This document shows positions 57,889 to 64,000 of a stretch of 64,000 bases of DNA, in pieces (the first letter of the stretch is position 1; every line of letters starts with the position of its first letter). The position numbers and the translations under genes are program-made. The stretch covers positions 1 to 64,000 of the forward strand of contig CAZDSF010000009.1 of assembly GCA_964508025.1 (NCBI GenBank). The letters are read 5' to 3'. The notes beneath the pieces are model-generated. The model searched no databases, had not been told where the DNA came from, and was given only the letters and a program-made list of their open reading frames with translations. Origin of the DNA: JAAZNO01 sp964508025 (GTDB taxonomy: Bacteria; Chloroflexota; Anaerolineae; B4-G1; SLSP01).

Positions 57889-57932
57889 ACTTGAAAATTC
57901 GTAGTCAGTGGTCGGTTGTTCGTCGTCTTTCT

Positions 57933-58964
57933 TCACCGCAGCCGGAACGTCCCGCACCCATAGTGCGTGAAATGCCCCACATGCAAGATCGAAGCGAGCT
58001 CCAGGTACGGGATGAGGTTCTGCGGGATGGGCGCAGCAAAGGTCTGCTCCCCGATCCACGCGCCATACGCGCCGACGGGCGGCTGCTCGAACTTGTGCTT
58101 CTTGTGCTGCTGCGATTGCTCGCGGAGCTGATTGAGCGTCTCCCATAGCGCGGTCTGCTCCGCGGCGGGCAGCAATGCCCACGCTTCATCTTCGCTGATG
58201 GGCTTGCCCGATTGCAGCTGCGCCACCCGCGCCATCAGTGCGCGCAGCAGCCCTTCGAGCGTGGGGACATCGTGCTTGGCGATGGTGCACTTGCGCTGCG
58301 GCTCGCGCTCCAACGGGCGCTCCGGCTTGATGCGCATATCGAACGGCGTGAGCCAGGTGAGCGTTTGCAAGCGAGCATGGCCCTCCGGCGCAAACGCCCA
58401 CCCTTCAGCCCACTGCGCGGGGGTGGGGCGGCGGCGGCGCAGATCGAGCTTGCCATCCACCACGAAGGGCCGCCAGCGCGGGCCATGCGCCGCATAAATC
58501 GCCTCGATGCGGAACTGCCCCCAGAAGCCTTTGCTCTCGCCCGCCTGCGGCTGCGTCGCCGCGAGCTCCAGCGCGGGCAACAGCTGCTCCAGGAACAGCC
58601 CGTGATCCGCCGCATCGCCGAGCAGCTTCAGCTCCCACACCACCGGCTCGTTCAGGCCAAAGGTATCCTTCACCGTGTACGGCAACAGCACCGCCTCGAT
58701 AGGCCAGGGCGACGTGGGGATGTTGGTGAGCAGGAAATCCTCTTGCGGCGCAGCTTTCGCTTGCGGCCCGAACTCGCGCTCCCACAGTTCCCGCGTCTTG
58801 CGCCATTTGCCGGCCTCGCGCGTGGGCAACATTCCTGCGACGAGTTCGCCCCACACCGCCGAGAGCTCCCGCGTAAAGTTCGGCGCGAGCGTTACCAGGC
58901 TGTGCTGTGTGCGCGCCACAATCAGATAGCGAATCAGGTTGATGGGTTCAGTAAAATTTAACAT
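57933..58964 (-). CDS. Cas6-like RAMP endoribonuclease
   Basis: A 343-residue protein whose C-terminus, LASILHVGHFTHYGCGTFRL, is the glycine-rich loop region of Cas6 (PF10040-type), the enzyme that trims CRISPR precursor RNA. Another Cas6-like block is LQTLTWLTPFDMRIKPE (the strand with the TPF motif), and EAIYAAHGPRWRPFVVDG lies in the middle. The N-terminal half (FTEPINLIRYLIVARTQHSL onward) is more divergent. The catalytic His cannot be assigned by eye. It is the last gene of a three-gene operon, overlapping the zinc-ribbon gene by 17 nt. Its presence suggests that the RAMP fusion upstream uses processed crRNA, although no array is in view. Confidence 0.75.
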   Translation of the reverse strand: MLNFTEPINLIRYLIVARTQHSLVTLAPNFTRELSAVWGELVAGMLPTREAGKWRKTRELWEREFGPQAKAAPQEDFLLTNIPTSPWPIEAVLLPYTVKDTFGLNEPVVWELKLLGDAADHGLFLEQLLPALELAATQPQAGESKGFWGQFRIEAIYAAHGPRWRPFVVDGKLDLRRRRPTPAQWAEGWAFAPEGHARLQTLTWLTPFDMRIKPERPLEREPQRKCTIAKHDVPTLEGLLRALMARVAQLQSGKPISEDEAWALLPAAEQTALWETLNQLREQSQQHKKHKFEQPPVGAYGAWIGEQTFAAPIPQNLIPYLELASILHVGHFTHYGCGTFRLR

Positions 58965-59814
58965 AATCGCTCAACCGGTAGAGCAGTTCCACTTGCGCCT
59001 TCGACCAACGGCGGATGCGCCAGGCGTTCAGCATATCCCGCACTTCGGGCTTGATCTGCCCCAGGAAGCGTCCCCAGTAGAACTGCGCCTCGGCGTCGTC
59101 GCGCAGCTTGAGCAGCTCGCGTAGTGCGGCTTGCTCATCGGGCAAGAGCAGCGTGCGGAAAATCGCAGCCATTTCCAGCGTGCTGAGGAAATCCGCCAGC
59201 TCGAAGGTTAACACACCCTCGCGGTCGAACTCTTGCAAGTGGTAGATATAGTGCGGGGCGGCCAGGAAGCGCACGCGCAGGCGATCCGGCGGGAAGCGCG
59301 CCTCGTGATGGGTCACGCGGATCAGCAACTCATTCATGGGCGTGTGTTTGCCGCTGCTGCCGGGGAAGATTTGGAGCAGCCCCTTGAGCTCTGCGCCGTT
59401 GTAGAGCGCGAGCTCCTGGAGCCAGGGTTGCAGCTGCTTTTGCGGCAATACGGCGAGGAAATGCTGCGCATCGTGAACGTAGATGCGCAGCGTGGTCCCG
59501 GCGGGGAACGGCGAGCCGCCGCGCAGCTGGCGCGGCAGTTGCGTCACATAGCCCCAGACCAGCGTGACCTGCCGCGCGTGCAGGTAGAGCTGATGCCCCC
59601 AGTTCAGGATGGTCTTGCAGACTTCGCAGAAGCGTTGTTTTTCCAGGCGCGGATACAGGCCGCAGCGCGCACACGGTTGGTGCAACGCCGAGCGCGGCGG
59701 CGCGAGCTCCCCGCCGCTGGCGGGGAGCTCGGGATGGGCCTCGATGTAGTGTAGCGTCGCCAGCAGCTCCGCGCCGCTACGCGACAAGCGAATCCAATCA
59801 AAGGGTTCCAACAT
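58948..59814 (-). CDS. Zinc-ribbon protein of unknown function in the RAMP operon
   Basis: A 288-residue protein. A four-Cys zinc ribbon is seen near residues 50-70 (CARCGLYPRLEKQRFCEVC). The rest is alpha/beta then helical: TLRIYVHDAQHFLAVLPQ, LLIRVTHHEARFPPDRL and a helical tail (RDMLNAWRIRRWSKAQVELL). No GGDD palm motif or HD motif is present, so it is not an ordinary Cas10, though a zinc ribbon inside a type III-like operon recalls the Cas10 zinc finger. The start ATG 59814 (MLEPFDWIRL) overlaps the RAMP fusion stop by 17 nt; the longer frame lies wholly inside that gene. It is translationally coupled on both sides, so it is probably a subunit of the same complex. Confidence 0.7.
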   Translation of the reverse strand: MLEPFDWIRLSRSGAELLATLHYIEAHPELPASGGELAPPRSALHQPCARCGLYPRLEKQRFCEVCKTILNWGHQLYLHARQVTLVWGYVTQLPRQLRGGSPFPAGTTLRIYVHDAQHFLAVLPQKQLQPWLQELALYNGAELKGLLQIFPGSSGKHTPMNELLIRVTHHEARFPPDRLRVRFLAAPHYIYHLQEFDREGVLTFELADFLSTLEMAAIFRTLLLPDEQAALRELLKLRDDAEAQFYWGRFLGQIKPEVRDMLNAWRIRRWSKAQVELLYRLSDYVKFY

Positions 59815-62800
59815 CCAAGGCCTTCTGTAGCTCGACGTAGTGGGCAATGGCGCGCGGCTTGATCCAATCGCCGGTGGTGAGCGGCTGCTGCCAGGTGGCC
59901 GGCTCGCCGCCTGCGTACCGCTTCGACCAATCAATCAAGTAACTCTCCGGCAGGATGTTCAGGCGCAGGCTGCCGAAGCCCAGATAGCGATGGTGGCCCA
60001 GCTTGTGCGCCAGTCCCGGCTCCAGGGCGATGCTCCAGATCAGCCGTTGCAGTTCCACATCCTCCAGATTCCAGAAGCGCACGGTAAAGCGCGCCTTCGC
60101 GCCGGGCAGAATGGCGCGGAAATAGCTGGCTTGCGCCGTATCCGGCGCGAAGCTCTCCAGGGTTTTGGCGATGGGGGCCAGCGGGGCGTGTTGGAACACC
60201 CGCCACGTCTTGGCAATCTGATGGCGCGGGATGGACTTGCCGGTCTCTTGCAGCCACTTTCCCTGTCCCGGCGCGTACAGCCAGCCGGTGTAGGGGTACG
60301 GGACCTTGTACCACGCCAGCTCCGGCGCAGCATCGAACAACCCAAAGCCGATGACCACGCGCCCCATGAGCGATTGGTTCGTGCCTTTACCTACCCAGCC
60401 GAAGAGCGCATCCGCCGGGTTGAGCTGGGTGATGTGCGCGCTCTCCTGCGCCGAATCGCTGGCGATGGCGTAGAGGTGGCGGATCATGCCGCGCAGGCTC
60501 TTGGCGGGCAGCGCGTAGGCACGCTCCGCATCGCGGTGGGCGGCCTCCGGCGGGGACATCGAGAAGAAGTCCCAGCCGTTCACCGGGCCATCGGGCAGGC
60601 TGGCGCGCTGCGATGGTTCGCCGCTCTCGCGGATATGCAGCGGCGTGAGCACTTCCGCCTCCACCACGAGCGTCCCGCAGTGACCGCCGAAGGCGCGGTG
60701 CGAGACGTAGCCCTCTTTAGCGGTGGGTGGGACTTGCGCCGAACGGCGCAGCGCGAGCGGCTCGCGGGCGGTCAGCACGGCGGCGGCGGCTGCCCCTTCC
60801 AGCTGCAAACCCTGCCACGCGCCCTCCGCGTGTACCGCGCGCTCGCCGAACAACGCCTGGGTCATCCCCGCCGGGTTTCCGGTCAACCAGCTGAGCGCCG
60901 CAATCTCGGCCTCAACCCACCCGAAGCCGCTGGTCTTCTCGCCGCCGATGACGATCTCGCCGTTCTGGAAATCCTGTAACAGGTGAAAGAACACCGTGAG
61001 CGCGGGCATATCGTCGGGGCGCAAATCCTGCAAATCCAGTTGCATGCGGAACTTGAGCGCCTCGCCGTAAGCGAAGAGGTAATCCGACTTGGCCGCCTCG
61101 ATGGGCTGGCCCGTTGCGGGATTCATGCGCACGCCGTCCATCGAGCACCAGGCTTTGGCCGGATCAATCGGGTCGGCCAGGTACGCATCGGAGAAGTAGA
61201 TCAACCCCGTTTGCCCCTGCCGCCCAAACAGCAAATCCAGCACGCCCTCGATCTTCTTGGGGTCGCTTTCCAGCGTTTTGAGGATTTGGGACGCGCGGCG
61301 GCGGAAGGCCCCCTTGATGGTGCTGCCCGGCACATAGACTTCCCACGCGCCCTCGCTGCGGTTGGAGGGCGACCAGGTCAGCATCCGCATGAAGACGGTA
61401 TCGTAGGGTTTGCCGTACTTGCGCGAGACTTCGCGGTTGAACGGGCCGCCGCTGCGGAAATCCACATGATACGGCTGCGAGAGCTCCTGGCGGGCCTTAT
61501 CGCGGTAATCCTGCAAGAACGCGATGAAGTTGCGGTCGTTGGTGATGCTCTTGCGCAGATTGCGCGCATCGGTCATGTGGCGGTAGCGCACGCGGCGGTG
61601 CTCATCCTTGAAGGTCTGCCACGCCTGCGTGCCCACGCCCTGCGGCGGCGTGCGGCTTTCCCAATCGGCTTCCCTGATTTTGCCCTCCAACAGCATGATT
61701 TTGATGTTGAGATGGGCCTCGCGGTTGGCGATTTCGGCATCAATCCAGGCGTCGCTTTGCAGCAGGTTGACCTGCTGATCCACTTGCTGGTGCAGGCGGG
61801 GTAGGATGGCGGCGCACGCGGGTTTGAGCAGCGCGATGAGCGCGGCTTCGTCGCCCAGCGCCGGCGTGATTTGCGCCTCTAACGCGGGATCGAAGCCCAA
61901 CGTCTCAGCTACTTGCGCCCACACATCGGCGGGCAGCGCGTGGCGCGTCTCGCGCTGTGACTCCATCGCCTTGACCAGCCGCCCGGCCATGTTGGCCTTA
62001 TCGCCCAACGCTTCGACAAACGCGGCTTCGGCGGCTTCCTGGCTGGGAAAGGACTTAGCGCACAAGGGCCGCGCCGCGCTGATGACAGCTTTGGCGAGCG
62101 CGAACTTGCCCTTGCTGAGCTTATCGAGCGCTTTTTCCGGCAACACCCACATTTCGACCTCGCCGCTGCCCTGTTCTTGCAGCCAGATAGCGAGCGTGCG
62201 CGGCAGATACTCGCCCAGCTTGCGCTTCCAGTCATCGGCGTTGAGGATGGGGCCGCCCAGCACCATCTCCAGGCGTTGGCGGATAGCGGCGGGCAGGTCG
62301 CGCATCGCCGCGACAAGCAGCCGCCCTTCGACAGCGGCAAATGAGGGCGTGTCGGGATCAATTTTGCCCCAGTTCCAGCCCACCAGCACCGGGTTGGCCG
62401 CATCGAAGGTTAGCTCGATGTGCAAATGGTTGACATCGGGGTGGATTTTGGGCAGCGCCTTGGGTTTGGGCAGCGGCGTCTCCAGCTCCAGGCGGAGGCG
62501 GCCCAGGCCCTTGCTCTTGCCCGCGCCGAACCAGAAGCGGCCCGCTTCCAGCTCTTGCAGCAGATAGTAGAGCTGCGCCGCGTTTTGGCCCTTGGCAAGC
62601 GCATTGTCATCCACGTGCAACTCGAAATCGAAGACCGCATTGCGGAAAACGGTCTCCATCTTGTAGTTGGCATTGGCTTCAGCCGACCAGCGATCCTCAT
62701 CGAGCTTCAAGCCCATGCGCATATCGAAGAAATGCTCGCGGGTATAGGCGGTTTTGTTGAGTTCACACGTCACCCGCGTGATGAGATTGTTGGGCATGAC

Positions 62801-63022
62801 GCTATCGTACAAACGACGCCACAGCCGGTTAAGCAGGCCAATATTGCGCCCGTCCGCCGTCCCGCCGATGAACGCATCCATCAGCGATTGCGCCGTCCCG
62901 CCAATTTCACCGGCCAGCGAGACCAAGCGCTGTGTGCCGTCGCCATCGCGGGTAAACAGCGTCTTGCGGGCATTCCCACGGTAAATGGGGGATTCTGCGA
63001 TCAAACGTCCTTTGATCAGCAT
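59798..63022 (-). CDS. Triple-RAMP (Cas7-like) fusion protein, 1074 residues
   Basis: Three RAMP-type modules are fused. Module 1 (about 1-205) starts MLIKGRLIAESPIYRGN and has the glycine loop WFGAGKSKGLGRLRLE near 165. Module 2 (about 505-735) has YVPGSTIKGAFRRRASQ near 565, LLFGRQGQTGLIYFSDAY and VIGGEKTSGFGWVEAE near 690. Module 3 (about 780-1020) has LVVEAEVLTPLHIRESGE, YALPAKSLRGMIRHLYA near 837, DALFGWVGKG and HHRYLGFGSLRLN near 1005. A ~300-residue helical region (206-500) separates modules 1 and 2. These are the hallmarks of Csm3/Cmr-type backbone subunits that carry crRNA. Fusions of this kind recall the type III-E effector, but that one is larger (four Cas7 plus Cas11). AAGGAGGA and a strong promoter precede it. 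Whether it cuts RNA is unknown. Confidence 0.82.
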   Translation of the reverse strand: MLIKGRLIAESPIYRGNARKTLFTRDGDGTQRLVSLAGEIGGTAQSLMDAFIGGTADGRNIGLLNRLWRRLYDSVMPNNLITRVTCELNKTAYTREHFFDMRMGLKLDEDRWSAEANANYKMETVFRNAVFDFELHVDDNALAKGQNAAQLYYLLQELEAGRFWFGAGKSKGLGRLRLELETPLPKPKALPKIHPDVNHLHIELTFDAANPVLVGWNWGKIDPDTPSFAAVEGRLLVAAMRDLPAAIRQRLEMVLGGPILNADDWKRKLGEYLPRTLAIWLQEQGSGEVEMWVLPEKALDKLSKGKFALAKAVISAARPLCAKSFPSQEAAEAAFVEALGDKANMAGRLVKAMESQRETRHALPADVWAQVAETLGFDPALEAQITPALGDEAALIALLKPACAAILPRLHQQVDQQVNLLQSDAWIDAEIANREAHLNIKIMLLEGKIREADWESRTPPQGVGTQAWQTFKDEHRRVRYRHMTDARNLRKSITNDRNFIAFLQDYRDKARQELSQPYHVDFRSGGPFNREVSRKYGKPYDTVFMRMLTWSPSNRSEGAWEVYVPGSTIKGAFRRRASQILKTLESDPKKIEGVLDLLFGRQGQTGLIYFSDAYLADPIDPAKAWCSMDGVRMNPATGQPIEAAKSDYLFAYGEALKFRMQLDLQDLRPDDMPALTVFFHLLQDFQNGEIVIGGEKTSGFGWVEAEIAALSWLTGNPAGMTQALFGERAVHAEGAWQGLQLEGAAAAAVLTAREPLALRRSAQVPPTAKEGYVSHRAFGGHCGTLVVEAEVLTPLHIRESGEPSQRASLPDGPVNGWDFFSMSPPEAAHRDAERAYALPAKSLRGMIRHLYAIASDSAQESAHITQLNPADALFGWVGKGTNQSLMGRVVIGFGLFDAAPELAWYKVPYPYTGWLYAPGQGKWLQETGKSIPRHQIAKTWRVFQHAPLAPIAKTLESFAPDTAQASYFRAILPGAKARFTVRFWNLEDVELQRLIWSIALEPGLAHKLGHHRYLGFGSLRLNILPESYLIDWSKRYAGGEPATWQQPLTTGDWIKPRAIAHYVELQKALDVGTL

Positions 63023-63065
63023 CGGGTTCCTCCTTAGATGTCAGAAAATCAATCACGATACTGCA

Positions 63066-63094
63066 ATTATATCGGAGATAAAGAAGATAGACAA
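63066..63094 (-). promoter_or_regulatory. RAMP operon promoter
   Basis: On the minus strand TTGTCT (63094-63089), 17 nt, TATAAT (63071-63066), 44 nt before the start codon. Confidence 0.8.
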
Positions 63095-63108
63095 CCCAAA
63101 CCCAGCCG

Positions 63109-64000
63109 TTATTTGCGGCTCACGACCACCCGCTCGATGAAGTCCGCGCCGCGCAGCAGCCCCAACGCGCCCGCTTTGACGCTCTCCTCATCATAATGCT
63201 GCACCGCATCCGGCGCGTGACGGGGATCGCGGATGGCAACGGGCACTGCGCCGTGGACGTGGTTGCCCGCAGCGACTGGCGTGGGGTGGTCGGGCAGCAC
63301 GGCGACGATGGTCTCCTCCAGCTGTGGCCCCAGGCCGGCGAGCACCCGCTGGATCAACCGGCGGTCGAGGTCTTCGATGCAGCGGAGCTTGAGGGGCAGA
63401 TCGCGCGCGTGCCCCGCTTCATCGGGCGCTTCGACGTGGACGTAGACCAGATCATAGTCCTCCAATGCCGCCAGCGCGGCATCGGCTTTGCCCTCGTAGT
63501 TGGTGTCGGCAAGGCCCGTGGCCCCCTCCACCGGAATCACGTCCATCCCTGCGTAGATGCCCAACCCCTTGATGAGATCCACCGCCGTGATGACCGCCCC
63601 GCGCACGCCAAAGCGCTCCTGAAACGTCGCCATCTGCGGGCGGCGTCCCGGCGACCAGGGCCAGAGTGCGTTCCCGGGCTGCTGCCCCGCAGCGCTGCGG
63701 GCCGCGTTCAGCGGATGCGCCGCCAAAAACGCCTGCGATTCCGCAATGAGGCGGTTGAGCAGGTCGGCGGTAACGGCGGCTTCCGGCGACAGGGGCTTCA
63801 CGAGCAAGTCGGCGATGGCCTCGCCTACGTGATCGTGCGGCGGTGCACATTCCAGGCGCGGATCGCCGCCCGGAACGACAAGCAGATGCCGGTAGCTCAG
63901 GCCCGGCGTCAGACGCAGCGGCCAGTCGCGGAAATGCGCCTGCAAATCGCGGATGAGCGCGTGCGCTTCCTCGTTGCTGATGTGGCCCGCCGAATGGCTG
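63109..64000 (-). CDS. apgM: Cofactor-independent phosphoglycerate mutase, archaeal type (5' end outside window)
   Basis: The visible 297 codons cover the C-terminal two thirds of an ApgM-type (alkaline-phosphatase superfamily) phosphoglycerate mutase, which interconverts 3- and 2-phosphoglycerate. Matching blocks are SAGHISNEEAHALI at the window edge, LTPGLSYRHLLVV, GVRGAVITAVDLIKGLG, GLADTNYEGKADAALAAL and YVHVEAPDEAGHARD. The metal-binding DH pair is in VAVLPDHPTPV and NHVHGAVPVAI. The frame is open to position 64000 and continues beyond it. Homoserine-kinase-like paralogues share this sequence style and are an alternative. Confidence 0.9.
   Translation of the reverse strand, partial: SHSAGHISNEEAHALIRDLQAHFRDWPLRLTPGLSYRHLLVVPGGDPRLECAPPHDHVGEAIADLLVKPLSPEAAVTADLLNRLIAESQAFLAAHPLNAARSAAGQQPGNALWPWSPGRRPQMATFQERFGVRGAVITAVDLIKGLGIYAGMDVIPVEGATGLADTNYEGKADAALAALEDYDLVYVHVEAPDEAGHARDLPLKLRCIEDLDRRLIQRVLAGLGPQLEETIVAVLPDHPTPVAAGNHVHGAVPVAIRDPRHAPDAVQHYDEESVKAGALGLLRGADFIERVVVSRK

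Noticed and set aside
12443..63022. NACHT-TPR protease and RAMP fusion as one Craspase-like (gRAMP with TPR-CHAT) system
   Set aside because: The loci are over 30 kb apart with core genes between, the protease is C25-like and not fused to TPRs, and the RAMP protein lacks the type III-E domain count. Any link is speculation.
57700..63108. CRISPR array near the RAMP operon
   Set aside because: No regularly spaced repeats were seen here or anywhere else in the window.

Overview
The window reads as GC-rich chromosomal DNA from a bacterium, most likely a member of the Chloroflexota (Anaerolineae/Caldilineae-like). The grounds are indirect: the gene family mix, a secreted beta-propeller protein ending in FIYLPLVLK (a tail I associate with secreted Chloroflexota proteins), lipoproteins with Thr/Pro repeats after the signal, and very large NACHT/TPR proteins. 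No rRNA gene is present, so the assignment is an inference.

Layout. 1-2950: an ethanolamine-utilisation fragment (eutN, eutB, and an eutH with an in-frame stop) behind a strong promoter and a ~330-nt leader. 2957-5390: prfA, a tRNA-Gly/tRNA-Ile2(CAU) pair whose second tRNA is split by a 616-nt group I intron carrying an HNH endonuclease gene on the opposite strand, then rpsT. 5422-11163: a CapA-like lipoprotein, tRNA-Val, a YacL-type PIN-TRAM protein, cysS, rlmB and tRNA-Asn. 11293-26404: a large accessory region that starts beside tRNA-Asn and a truncated IS630-type gene. Seven tightly packed genes run in one direction: a small membrane protein, a 2254-residue NACHT-TPR protein, a C25/caspase-like protease, a divergent MraZ, an FtsZ, an 81-residue protein resembling the protease C-terminus, and a barrel/papain-like/papain-like/barrel protein. 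26458-31064: sufCBD with an intein in sufB. 31255-46866: housekeeping and envelope genes (DICT protein, dnaE, LysM protein, UbiA-type prenyltransferase, substrate-binding lipoprotein, YVTN protein, asnS, DedA, PPDK/PEPS regulator, sufS, sufU, TVP38 family). 46942-52325: TPR protein with cdaA-cdaR (c-di-AMP synthesis), argF. 52598-56499: threonine breakdown (tdh, MFS transporter, kbl). 56581-63022: a defence-like stretch with a broken MNT nucleotidyltransferase, a Phd/PIN toxin-antitoxin pair and a three-gene RAMP operon (triple-RAMP fusion, zinc-ribbon protein, Cas6-like protein) with no Cas10, Cas1/2 or CRISPR array in view. 63109-64000: 5'-truncated phosphoglycerate mutase.

Four items stand out. 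First is the NACHT-TPR/protease/MraZ/FtsZ operon, with four CGAAAG(G) direct repeats at one-helical-turn spacing just before its first gene. Second is the Cas10-less RAMP operon. Third is the group IC3-like intron in tRNA-Ile2 whose antisense HNH gene fills the P1 loop. Fourth is a ~75-nt inverted-repeat element found four times, each time directly upstream of a ribosome binding site and in the same orientation relative to the gene. All functional statements come from motif reading; no database search was possible.
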